A DNA stretch of 15,706 nucleotides, from positions 1 to 15,706 of the forward strand of contig JALZVN010000143.1 in NCBI GenBank assembly GCA_023299965.1, read 5' to 3'. A program made the translations under genes and the position numbers. Source of the stretch: Saprospiraceae bacterium (GTDB lineage: Bacteria > Bacteroidota > Bacteroidia > Chitinophagales > Saprospiraceae). Positions 6,574 through 14,508 of this stretch are shown piece by piece; the first letter of the stretch is position 1; each line of letters starts with the position of its first letter. Under the pieces are notes generated by a model. The model ran no database searches. It was given only the letters and a program-made list of their open reading frames with translations, and was not told where the DNA came from.

Positions 6574-7572
6574 ATGGCAGATTTCGCTTCAATGGATGGT
6601 AAGGAAAAGTCTTTTTGGCAAAAGCCAGAAGGCGTAACAGGATTAATATTTTTAGTGGCTATGCTTGCTGCCTTAGGCTTTGCAGGCTTTTGGTTGTTGG
6701 CTAATATAGGGACTGTAGCTGCTGTAGTAGCCTCTGCATTGGTATTAGGAGTAGTGTTATTTACTGCTGTAAGCAAGAGTGGTAGAAACCTAGTGTCGTA
6801 TATGTACAAGAGTGCAATGCGTAAAATCACAGGGCTCTTCATTACGATTGATCCTATTGGTATACTGAAGAATTACTTAAGTGATCTAGAGGATAACTTG
6901 AGAAAGATGAGTAAGCAGATTGGTAGTATCCGTGGTCAGATGCGAAAGCTAAAGACTTTGGTAGAAACCAACGAAAAAGAAATAAAGAATAATATGGCTT
7001 TGGCAAGTGCAGCTAAGGCTAAAGGAAATACGACTCAGTTGACTTTATCTTCAAGAAAGGCAGCAAGACTAAAGGAGTCAAACAGCAAGTACACAACTTT
7101 GCTCAATAAGATGCAGGTTATCTACAGAATCCTTACAAAGATGTACACCAATTCGGAAATTCTTTTAGAGGATACTAAGGATCAAGTGAAGGTGAAAGAG
7201 CAAGAGCGTAAGGCAATACGTGCTTCGCATGGTGCGATGAAGTCTGCCATGAGTGTTATCTCTGGTGATCCAGATAAGCGTGCCATGTTTGATGCAGCTA
7301 TGGAAGCTGTAGCGGACGACGTATCAAACAAGGTAGGAGAGATGGAACGTATGATGGAGATGTCATCTTCTTTCATGGAGTCTATTGATTTGCAAAATGG
7401 TGTATTCGAAGAGAAAGGCTTAGCTATGCTTGAAGAGTGGGAGAAGAAGAGTACTTTGCTACTGATGGAAAACTCAGGAGAAAGTCTTGATCTTGAAGAG
7501 AAGGTGAAAAGACCTGAGCTTAGAGACAACTCTGCAAGTGGTGACAATACCTATGATAATCTGTTTGATTAA
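6574..7572 (+). CDS. membrane-anchored coiled-coil protein with PspA/IM30-like helices
   Basis: The 332-residue protein has a short cytoplasmic N-terminus, two adjacent membrane helices (about 21-43 and 45-67) separated by a tight turn, then about 230 residues of nearly continuous helix. The first long helix, IDPIGILKNYLSDLEDNL (92-109), resembles the alpha1-alpha2 region of E. coli PspA (EDPQKLVRLMIQEMEDTL): DP, spaced hydrophobics, then ED-x-L. As in PspA/Vipp1 and other ESCRT-III-like proteins, it continues with an alternating basic/acidic hairpin (about 108-218), then a helix around DKRAMFDAAMEAVADDV (234-250) and a terminal acidic helix ending near 292. The tail (296-332) is polar and acidic. 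Homology to PspA is my inference from pattern and topology; the double membrane anchor is not found in classical PspA. It is coupled to the coiled-coil gene three bases upstream. No terminator with a T-tract follows. An unrelated helical scaffold is the main alternative. Confidence 0.75.
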   Translation: MADFASMDGKEKSFWQKPEGVTGLIFLVAMLAALGFAGFWLLANIGTVAAVVASALVLGVVLFTAVSKSGRNLVSYMYKSAMRKITGLFITIDPIGILKNYLSDLEDNLRKMSKQIGSIRGQMRKLKTLVETNEKEIKNNMALASAAKAKGNTTQLTLSSRKAARLKESNSKYTTLLNKMQVIYRILTKMYTNSEILLEDTKDQVKVKEQERKAIRASHGAMKSAMSVISGDPDKRAMFDAAMEAVADDVSNKVGEMERMMEMSSSFMESIDLQNGVFEEKGLAMLEEWEKKSTLLLMENSGESLDLEEKVKRPELRDNSASGDNTYDNLFD

Positions 7573-7632
7573 TCCTTAGGTCAGAATCATTCTACAACTA
7601 CAGTAAGTACATTTTATAATACAATTGGTATT

Positions 7633-7653
7633 ATCCCATCCTTTGGATGGGAT
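7633..7653 (+). terminator. perfect 9-bp hairpin after the coiled-coil operon, possible terminator
   Basis: ATCCCATCC and GGATGGGAT are exact complements around a TTT loop. The position, 60 bases after the upstream stop codon and 40 bases before the protease start, suits a terminator or a leader structure. Only TTCATTGTTG follows instead of a solid T-tract, so termination efficiency is uncertain and a role in the protease leader mRNA is also possible. Confidence 0.45.
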
Positions 7654-7692
7654 TCATTGTTGTGCCCCAAATGCACTCGTACTACCATTTAT

Positions 7693-10635
7693 ATGCATTC
7701 ACTCCGTCTAAAACTCTTTACTGTTTTCTGTTGTATGACGCTGTTCGGTACTGTTCTGCGTGCTCAGTCTTTGACGCACAAACAGGGAGAGATGTTGGTG
7801 CAATTTGCCTCAGATCAGAATGTTAGGTCTTTTTTAAAGGAGTTTCAGCTTAAGCATTCACATACTGCTCTACTCACTGCCAAGCCTTTGGTGAAATCCT
7901 TAAATATTTGGCAGTTGGATTTCGATATGAGTATTCACAATGAAGTACAGTTAAAAAATGATCTATGGAAAGAGATGGCTATAGAACAAGTTCAGTTTAA
8001 TCACTTTGTACATTCTCGGTCAATACCTAATGACGCCTTGTTTGAAGATCAATGGCATCATATCAATACCTTAGTTAATGGCAACCCTGAAGCGGATCTC
8101 GATAGCGATTTGGCTTGGGATATTTCAACGGGCGGACTTACACCACAAGGTGATACTATAGTCTTAGCTATCATAGATAATGGGGTCAATTCGTCCCACC
8201 CAGATTTAGAAAATCGCTTGTGGATCAATCATCGAGAAATTCCAGACAATGGAATCGATGATGATATGAATGGATACATAGATGATCATCTAGGATATAA
8301 TAGTACCCAAGAGAATGGAAATATAGAAGCGACTAGTGACCATGGTACTTCTGTCGCTGGAATAATTGGAGCAGCTGGAAATAATAATATAGGTGTATCA
8401 GGCATAAACTGGGATTCAAAATTGATGATTATCAAAAATGATTTCAATACTACAGAAGCGAATGTATTGATTGCTTATGGTTATGTCTTTACGATGAGAC
8501 AACAATACAATTTTAGCCTTGGCGCTGAGGGTGCCTATGTAGTAGCCAGTAATGCTTCTTGGGGATTGGACTTTGGTAAGGAAGAAGATGCTCCTCTATG
8601 GTGCTCTTTCTATGATGAATTAGGAAAAGTCGGTATTGTCAATTGTGCAGCTACAACTAACAATCCTGTCAATGTAGACCAAGAGGGCGATTTGCCTACA
8701 AGTTGTTCTTCGCGATTTTTAGTTTCTGTTACAAATGTAAATCAATTTGGAGAGAAGGTGGCTAACGCCGGTTTTGGGAAGAACAGTATCGATATAGGGG
8801 CATTTGGAGATGGCGTTTTTACTACATTAGGGTCAGGTTATGGGGCATTCAATGGTACTTCGGCTGCTAGTCCAATGTTAACTGGCTTAGTGGGCTTACT
8901 GTATGCAGCTCCTTGTGAGAATTTGAGTACCATTTCAAAAAACGATCCTCAAGCGGCAGCCTCCTTTGTTGTAGACTATCTTTTGAATGGGGCTAAAGCC
9001 AGTCCTTCTTTATCCGACATTACCCAAACCGGTGGTAAGGTCAATATGTTTAATTCTATCACGAATATGATGAATGATTGTTTTGATTGTACTTTACCGG
9101 CAAGTATTAGGGAATCAAGTGTTCAACAAAATGAAGGTACATTTTCTTGGACAGCGTTTAATAGTTCTTTGGCTGTAAATCTTCAATATAGAAAATTAGG
9201 AGAAAGTATACTCAATACCGTAATCAATATAAGTCCACCTTTCACATTGACAGGTTTAGAACCATGTACCAGTTATGAATACCAAATAGAATCGATTTGT
9301 GGAGACACAACGAGCAATTATACTGGCTTACAGCTATTTACTACTGCGGGTTGTTGTGAAAATCCTGTCAGCATTACTGCAGAGTCATTAAGTCAAAATC
9401 AGATTTTTCTAGAATGGGAATCTGCTGATGCTGTACCTGAGTATGCTATGCGTTTTAAACGAATTAACGAAGAATTTTGGATTGTGCTTGAAAACTCTGA
9501 AAACGCTTTTGTTAGTATTGATGGTTTGGACGCCTGCTCTAACTATGAGTTTCAAGTAAGCGCATTATGTGGCATGGGTGTAGATTGGACAGCAAGTTTT
9601 TTATTTGATACAGAAGGCTGTGGGTTGTGTATAGAAGGAAATTATTGTGAGATCTCTGGACAAAGCACAGCTTCTGAATGGATCGATCAAATCAGAATTC
9701 ATGATGAAATTATACCTTCAGGTAATAATGATGGGTTTATTTTTCACGATAATCTTGATCTGGAGTTAACTGCTGGTGGAGATTTTAGCTTTGAGCTTGC
9801 ACCAGGTTATGCCAATCAGGCACTCCCTGAAAAAGTCAGTATCTGGTTGGATCTAAATCAAAATGAAGTATTTGAAGATGAGGAGCTTATGCTTGAATCA
9901 CCAATTATCAGGGAACTATATAAAACAAGACTAAATATACCGAGTTCGGCGAGATTGGGCGGGAGACGCATGCGTATTGTACAAAGTTGGGTGGAAGACG
10001 AGTATAATGTCCTGGCTTTATCTCCTTGTGAGGATATAGCCTTTGGTGAAGTCGAAGATATTTGTGTGCAAATAATAGCTCCGACTGCTCCTTGTGCCAA
10101 TCAGATTGAAGATTTGGAACTTGTTTCTAGCGATCTGTCATCAGCTATATTATCATGGAGTCAATCAAACGATGCGACGGAATTCAAAGTCTACTATAAA
10201 GAATTTGGGGCACCTGAATTTAGTTCTTTTTATACAGAACAAAATATAACGATTATCAACGGATTGGAAAGCTGTCTAAGGTATGAAATTCAGGTAGCGG
10301 CGATTTGCAATGGCATAGTATCTGCACCTAGCCAATCTCTTTTTGTAGATGTGGAATGTATACCATTAAGTACAAACGAAGACGCGAAAAAAGAGACCAT
10401 AAACGTCTTAAGCAATCCTTTTACAGATGAAATAGTAGTTCAAACGGAATCAATATTAAATATATCGAGTTTTCAATTGTATCACCTCTCTGGTGCCAGA
10501 ATGGATCTACCTCAAGTCCAGGTTGATTCTGATTTGTTGATTTTCGAGGGAATGAGCGGATACTTGCCAGGTGTATACATCCTTAGCATGGAAAGTGAAA
10601 ATAAAACCTACGTCTTAAAATTGCTCAAGATATAG
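7693..10635 (+). CDS. T9SS-secreted subtilisin-like (S8) serine protease with FN3 and GEVED domains
   Basis: I start the 980-residue protein at 7693, not the in-frame ATG at 7657, because MHSLRLKLFTVFCCMTLF..RAQ is a proper signal peptide. A propeptide-like region covers about 26-125. The peptidase S8 domain follows, with Asp162 (IIDNGV), His217 (SDHGTSVAG) and Ser390 (NGTSAASP). The acidic insert NGIDDDMNGYIDD after the Asp motif is typical of Bacteroidota S8 enzymes. Downstream are two FN3-like domains (about 465-640), a GEVED domain (about 650-795, FGEVED at 784-789), a third FN3-like domain (about 800-890) and a T9SS type A sorting domain (about 900-980; NVLSNPFTDEIVV, LPGVYILSM). The FN3 repeats share the pattern L-x-x-C-x-x-YE-x-Q then C about six residues on, suggesting a disulfide in each. 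All triad residues are present, so it should be an active extracellular endopeptidase. Stand-alone transcription is likely; it ends at a shared terminator. Confidence 0.93.
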   Translation: MHSLRLKLFTVFCCMTLFGTVLRAQSLTHKQGEMLVQFASDQNVRSFLKEFQLKHSHTALLTAKPLVKSLNIWQLDFDMSIHNEVQLKNDLWKEMAIEQVQFNHFVHSRSIPNDALFEDQWHHINTLVNGNPEADLDSDLAWDISTGGLTPQGDTIVLAIIDNGVNSSHPDLENRLWINHREIPDNGIDDDMNGYIDDHLGYNSTQENGNIEATSDHGTSVAGIIGAAGNNNIGVSGINWDSKLMIIKNDFNTTEANVLIAYGYVFTMRQQYNFSLGAEGAYVVASNASWGLDFGKEEDAPLWCSFYDELGKVGIVNCAATTNNPVNVDQEGDLPTSCSSRFLVSVTNVNQFGEKVANAGFGKNSIDIGAFGDGVFTTLGSGYGAFNGTSAASPMLTGLVGLLYAAPCENLSTISKNDPQAAASFVVDYLLNGAKASPSLSDITQTGGKVNMFNSITNMMNDCFDCTLPASIRESSVQQNEGTFSWTAFNSSLAVNLQYRKLGESILNTVINISPPFTLTGLEPCTSYEYQIESICGDTTSNYTGLQLFTTAGCCENPVSITAESLSQNQIFLEWESADAVPEYAMRFKRINEEFWIVLENSENAFVSIDGLDACSNYEFQVSALCGMGVDWTASFLFDTEGCGLCIEGNYCEISGQSTASEWIDQIRIHDEIIPSGNNDGFIFHDNLDLELTAGGDFSFELAPGYANQALPEKVSIWLDLNQNEVFEDEELMLESPIIRELYKTRLNIPSSARLGGRRMRIVQSWVEDEYNVLALSPCEDIAFGEVEDICVQIIAPTAPCANQIEDLELVSSDLSSAILSWSQSNDATEFKVYYKEFGAPEFSSFYTEQNITIINGLESCLRYEIQVAAICNGIVSAPSQSLFVDVECIPLSTNEDAKKETINVLSNPFTDEIVVQTESILNISSFQLYHLSGARMDLPQVQVDSDLLIFEGMSGYLPGVYILSMESENKTYVLKLLKI

Positions 10636-10692
10636 TAGTGCTAGATCGCCGCTTAATTAACACTAAAAGAATAGTATTTTGAGTAGGGACAT

Positions 10693-10740
10693 AAAAAAAA
10701 CGCGCAATTAAATGAAGTTCAAGTAATTACGCGCTTTTAA
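10693..10740 (-). terminator. intrinsic terminator of tRNA-His, probably bidirectional
   Basis: CGCGCAATTA (10701-10710) pairs with TAATTACGCG (10724-10733), with one C/A mismatch. Read on the minus strand, the hairpin is followed by eight T residues (complement of 10693-10700), ideal for ending tRNA-His transcription two bases after the tRNA. Read on the plus strand, CGCGC is followed by TTTTAA, which could also stop transcripts from the S8 protease gene ending at 10635. Confidence 0.8.
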
Positions 10741-10742
10741 TG

Positions 10743-10817
10743 GGTGGAAGATGGGATTCGAACCCACGGCCCTCGGTACCACAAACCGATGCTCTAACCA
10801 ACTGAGCTACAACCACC
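10743..10817 (-). tRNA. tRNA-His (anticodon GUG)
   Basis: On the minus strand the sequence begins GGTGGTTGTAGCTCAGTTGG and folds into a tRNA: D-arm AGCTC..GAGC, anticodon stem TCGGT/ACCGA with loop TTGTGGT (anticodon GTG), five-base variable loop, and T-arm GTGGG-TTCGAAT-CCCAT. The 5' extra G opposite C73 is the histidine identity element. The acceptor stem is odd: GTGGTTG opposes CTTCCAC, so positions 5-68 and 6-67 are adjacent U-U mismatches. CCA is not encoded (CAT follows C73). A TAnnTTTG promoter lies upstream and a strong terminator just downstream, so the gene looks intact and monocistronic. Confidence 0.93.
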
Positions 10818-10821
10818 AGAT

Positions 10822-10839
10822 TTCCTTATCACTAAGGAA
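10822..10839 (-). other. 7-bp hairpin in the 5' leader of tRNA-His
   Basis: TTCCTTA and TAAGGAA form a perfect stem around a four-base loop between the promoter element and the first tRNA base, four bases from the tRNA 5' end. It would sit in the precursor leader removed by RNase P. It may be fortuitous, or may keep the leader from pairing with the tRNA body. Confidence 0.5.
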
Positions 10840-10842
10840 GCG

Positions 10843-10850
10843 CAAATATA
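10843..10850 (-). promoter_or_regulatory. Bacteroidota -7 promoter element of tRNA-His
   Basis: Read on the minus strand this is TATATTTG, an exact match to TAnnTTTG, 25 bases before the tRNA 5' end. No good TTTG at -33 is seen; a TTTA lies somewhat too close. Confidence 0.55.
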
Positions 10851-10888
10851 TAAATTCTATATTAAAGGTGTCTATTCTTGAAGAAAAT

Positions 10889-11695
10889 TTATTCAGTAGG
10901 ATCCGCTTTAAGAGTAAATTTTCTTGTTACTGGGTTTAATGGAGTATCTATCTTATTTCCTTTCTTATCTACCAAAGTCAAGGTAATAGCGTTTTCACCC
11001 ATTGGTAATCCCTCAATATAGTAGGGTTGCCATTTGTCTAACATGTGCATTTCGCCGTTGATGTCCGCCTTTATCCTATAGTTGGCGCCTAGAGGAGCAT
11101 TATTAAGATAAAAATCAAGCATTACCTTCTTTGTAGCTTTCATACCTACATATGTTCCTTTTGGACGACTGTAAAATAGCATTGGTTGAGCAACATCTTC
11201 CTGTTTAACTATTTTACCTCCCTTTACCTGAACCTTCTTTGTGATATTAGCTTGGTCTGTCTTGATACTTTCATGATATGATCTAGATAGGAAGGCTAGG
11301 GTATAGTGCTCACCATCCTCCATGTCTGCCTCAAATGAAGAAGTATACTTAGCTAAGTAAGGCTTGTTATCAATAATCATATGGATATGTTGTCCTTTAT
11401 CAGAGTTGGCACACATTTTCTTTTCAGCATCTGGAGTTTGATCTCCTAGATTGTAATCCTTACCCGTTACGTCAAAACTGAATTTTTTGTTCTCGTATTT
11501 CATGTTCTCGATCTTAGCTTTTGAAAAGCCAGGAGAAGGTGTGAATGGGGATAAGTTGTATTTGTTTGGCGTTGGACGATTCTTTTGTTCCGTCATAGTT
11601 TTCTTAGCTGCGTCCATAGACTTCTCAGCTGTACCGTCTGCATTGCACATCATTAGAGATAGTGCAAAAACGCACAATAATAGGTTCTTAATCAT
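10889..11695 (-). CDS. lipoprotein-like exported protein with GQHIH and LSRSYHES motifs
   Basis: I start the 268-residue protein at 11695; the open frame extends upstream to 11803, but only this start gives a signal sequence: MIKNLLLCVFALSLMMC. Cys17 could be lipidated, although Met at -1 instead of Gly, Ala or Ser makes a poor lipobox. The mature part has a short Ala/Lys-rich linker and then an all-beta-looking body. Distinct motifs are GQHIHMIIDNKPYLAKY (101-117), LAFLSRSYHES (133-143), LFYSRPKG (173-180) and DFYLNNAPLG (194-203). I recall similar Bacteroidota proteins annotated as phosphopeptide-binding protein, a name without firm biochemical support. The His-rich GQHIH resembles the GHHH motif of DUF4399-type exported domains, so metal binding is conceivable. 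It lies between tRNA-His and a divergent secreted protease; no operon partner is visible. Confidence 0.8.
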   Translation of the reverse strand: MIKNLLLCVFALSLMMCNADGTAEKSMDAAKKTMTEQKNRPTPNKYNLSPFTPSPGFSKAKIENMKYENKKFSFDVTGKDYNLGDQTPDAEKKMCANSDKGQHIHMIIDNKPYLAKYTSSFEADMEDGEHYTLAFLSRSYHESIKTDQANITKKVQVKGGKIVKQEDVAQPMLFYSRPKGTYVGMKATKKVMLDFYLNNAPLGANYRIKADINGEMHMLDKWQPYYIEGLPMGENAITLTLVDKKGNKIDTPLNPVTRKFTLKADPTE

Positions 11696-12015
11696 TTCGT
11701 TTGATTTGTTTATATAATTCATAAAGATAATTTGAAATGCTAAGAATACACTAAGACCATCGCAATTAATTTTTAGATACAGATTTGCAATCCTAACAAT
11801 CAATTTACATAGCCCGACCAGGTTGCCATCTACGATAAAAACTTCCCTCTACATATACTTTAAGGCAACTATCTGGCTTCAATAGAGTCTGCAAATTTAC
11901 TAAGTGCAAAAAGGGTTCACTTTTTTCATACTAAACATTGTTATAATGCGTATTTTATTGAAACTAAATGGATAAAATGACATAAAAACAAAAGACCAAA
12001 TGAAGTACTAACGAA
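11696..12015. other. divergent intergenic region between the lipoprotein and lysyl-endopeptidase genes
   Basis: This 320-base gap should hold promoters for both divergent genes. On the minus strand TAAATTTG (11892-11899) matches the -7 consensus exactly but would leave a leader of about 190 bases for the lipoprotein. A closer near-match, TATCTTTA, lies near 11730 on the minus strand. For the plus-strand protease, ATTGTTATAATG near 11936-11947 is the best AT-rich candidate, but it fits the TAnnTTTG consensus poorly. I see no gene, hairpin or RNA here. Confidence 0.45.
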
Positions 12016-14484
12016 ATGAATTTTATCATCAAGGGACTTGTTTTTTTCTTTGTTGTTTTTTTTGCACTGGAAACCGATTACACAAAAGCTTCCGCTGACA
12101 CAAAAAAAGCCGTAGATGCTCCATTCCGTACTCAGCAAATCGACCTTTTAAATCTCAAGAATAATGTATTTGCAACTAGGGTATCTGTCGATCTGAGTCT
12201 CTCTAATTCTGGAGCATGGATTGAGGATTTGAATGCTAAGTTCATCACCTGGACACATACTATAAGTGAAGCTGATGCGAGCTCTCTCAATTTTGGATTT
12301 AGCGAATTTGTACTACCCACTTCTGCAATATTTACCATATGTGATGAGGATGGATTAATTTGTCAAGAGTTTACCCCAAGCAAAACGACAAAACATCATT
12401 TAGAACTTTGGACGCCTATACTAAAAGGCAATACTGCAAAGTTTTCGCTAAAAGTACTAAAGTCAGAAAAAGCCCTAGTTAGAATCAAACTTACAAGTAT
12501 CAATAAAGGTTTACCAAGAAATGCAGATCGTCAAATATCTCAGGAATGTCTAATTGATGTCCTGTGTTCGGATGAGTTCCCTCAAATAAATGATTTTGAA
12601 GCAGAGATTCAATCTGTAGGACTAATTACCATCGAAGGTACTAGGATTTGCTCGGGTGTGTTGTTAAACAATGCACGGGAAGATTTTACCCCATATTTTC
12701 TAACGGCTAGGCATTGTGGAATTAACGCCGAAAACGCACCATCTATAGTGGTGCATTGGAATTATGAAAATACTACTTGTAGATTGGGTTCAGCAAGTAA
12801 TAAAATAGAAGGAGATGGTAGCCTAGCACAATTTAACACAGGTGCTCAATACCTCTCAGATTTACAGAGGTCAGATTTTACTTTATTGCGCCTTGATGAA
12901 CCTGTGATTGATGAAGCACGAGCATTCTTTGCAGGCTGGGACGCAAGAAGTCAAAAGCCGATTGACGTAACTACTGTTCATCACGCTAACACCGAAGAGA
13001 AAAGAATAACTTTTGGAGCTGGAGAAACGGCAATATCAAGACACTTTGGCGAAGGGGATGACCCAAGTTTAGATCATATCCGTGTACCGAAATGGGATAT
13101 ATCAAGTACGGCTGGGGGATCTTCTGGAGGTCCTTTATTTGATCAAAATCATAGGGTAGTAGGGCAACTTCACGGCGGACTCGCAGCATGTGGTAATGAT
13201 GAATCGGACTGGTTTGGACGATTTTATACAAGTTGGTTAGGAGATGAAGTTCCGGAAAGACAACTAAAGCATTGGTTAGACCCTGATAATATAGGGATAG
13301 AATTTATAGATGGTATTTGGGGAGATTTTCAACCCTTGTCCTTATCAATAGCAGGAAGTCAAACTTCTACAATTGATTGTAAAGGGGATAGCACTGGAGC
13401 CATCCTCATTGATATTCTAAATGGTTCTGGCAACTTTGAATACAGCATTGATGGCGGAGAAAATTTTCAAACGGAATCTCTTTTTCAAAATCTAGGAGCT
13501 GGAGAATATTTCCTCGTCGTGAAAGATGCTAATGAAAATAGTACTGAATCAGTAACGCTAGTTCTTACAGAGCCAGAAGCGTTAACTTTAGATTTTAAGC
13601 AGGATTATAATCAACTAACCATACTTATTGAGGGCGGTAATGCTCCTTACACCGTTTCTCAAGGAACGCAAAGCGATATGGATACTATCTATCAAAATCT
13701 TCCAGTAGGAGAGTACAAATTCATTGTTACAGATGCAAATGGCTGTATTCAAAACTTAGATGTTGACTTTAGATATGATGCTTTTCAAGCACTTGCTTCG
13801 GTACTAGATTCGATATCTTGTTTTGATAGCAATGATGGAGTTATAGCACTTACACATAGCGGCACAGTGGGTCCTTATCAATATAGACTCAACGATGGTG
13901 AAATAATGGATCAGAATATTTTTACTGAGTTATCACCAGGCTCATATATCGGTCAAATCATAGATAGTTTAGGAAATACAGTAGCTACTGAAAGTATTGA
14001 ACTAGTAGCTCCTTCTCCAATAATTTTAGATCTTTTTAACCTAGAAGAAAACGTTTTTGTAGGGATTACTGGAGGGCTAGCTCCATTTCTTTATCAATAT
14101 GATTCTGGCGAACCTACAGAGAACAATTTTTTTACATTTGGCAGTAATGTAGACTTAATCACTGTCATAGATGCTAGTGGTTGTAGTACTACCATTGAGA
14201 ATTCTTTTCTCTCCAGCACCGCTGATTTTATTGATAACAGTCTTCCCATAAAACTTTATCCTAATCCAGCAAATCATACTCTATTTCTTGAGTTTGGAGA
14301 TCTAAAGATTGATCAGTTTTCAATTATGGATGTACAGGGTAGAATGGTTAAATGGCATGAGTATTCCGTTGAATCTCATGGTTTACAAGAGATTAATCTT
14401 GGTGATTTGTCATCTGGAATATATTTTATACAGGTACTTACGGAATCTGGGTATAGTAAGACAATGAAATTCAATGTTTTGTGA
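12016..14484 (+). CDS. T9SS-secreted lysyl-endopeptidase-like (S1) protease with SprB-like repeats
   Basis: The 822-residue protein begins with a signal peptide (about 1-27, cleavage probably after ASA). Residues 35-165 form a beta-rich N-terminal domain. The catalytic domain (about 175-435) closely follows Achromobacter lysyl endopeptidase: FLTARHCG with His233, RSDFTLLRL with Asp287, GGSSGGPLF with Ser370, then VVGQLHGG and FGRFYTSWLG. Asp398 in ESDWFGR falls where Lys-C has Asp225, its basic-residue specificity determinant, so cleavage after Lys (or Lys/Arg) is predicted. His386 matches Lys-C His210, while Phe344 appears to replace Trp169. Three to four SprB-like repeats follow (about 442-730; YSIDGGENFQ, LGAGEYFLVVKDANE), then a T9SS type A sorting domain (743-822; LYPNPANHTLFLEF, LSSGIYFIQV). 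It is probably an active surface or extracellular protease. The gene is transcribed divergently from the lipoprotein gene. Confidence 0.93.
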   Translation: MNFIIKGLVFFFVVFFALETDYTKASADTKKAVDAPFRTQQIDLLNLKNNVFATRVSVDLSLSNSGAWIEDLNAKFITWTHTISEADASSLNFGFSEFVLPTSAIFTICDEDGLICQEFTPSKTTKHHLELWTPILKGNTAKFSLKVLKSEKALVRIKLTSINKGLPRNADRQISQECLIDVLCSDEFPQINDFEAEIQSVGLITIEGTRICSGVLLNNAREDFTPYFLTARHCGINAENAPSIVVHWNYENTTCRLGSASNKIEGDGSLAQFNTGAQYLSDLQRSDFTLLRLDEPVIDEARAFFAGWDARSQKPIDVTTVHHANTEEKRITFGAGETAISRHFGEGDDPSLDHIRVPKWDISSTAGGSSGGPLFDQNHRVVGQLHGGLAACGNDESDWFGRFYTSWLGDEVPERQLKHWLDPDNIGIEFIDGIWGDFQPLSLSIAGSQTSTIDCKGDSTGAILIDILNGSGNFEYSIDGGENFQTESLFQNLGAGEYFLVVKDANENSTESVTLVLTEPEALTLDFKQDYNQLTILIEGGNAPYTVSQGTQSDMDTIYQNLPVGEYKFIVTDANGCIQNLDVDFRYDAFQALASVLDSISCFDSNDGVIALTHSGTVGPYQYRLNDGEIMDQNIFTELSPGSYIGQIIDSLGNTVATESIELVAPSPIILDLFNLEENVFVGITGGLAPFLYQYDSGEPTENNFFTFGSNVDLITVIDASGCSTTIENSFLSSTADFIDNSLPIKLYPNPANHTLFLEFGDLKIDQFSIMDVQGRMVKWHEYSVESHGLQEINLGDLSSGIYFIQVLTESGYSKTMKFNVL

Positions 14485-14508
14485 ATGTAAGAGGACATCA
14501 TTTTGAAC

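Noticed and set aside
10751..10939. Open frame starting MGFEPTALGTTNRCSNQLSY
   Set aside because: This is the well-known spurious translation of the antisense strand of a tRNA gene (tRNA-His here).
11696..11803. N-terminal extension of the lipoprotein-like gene to 11803
   Set aside because: The extra 36 residues precede, rather than form, the signal sequence, and would bury it; the internal ATG at 11695 gives a proper signal peptide.
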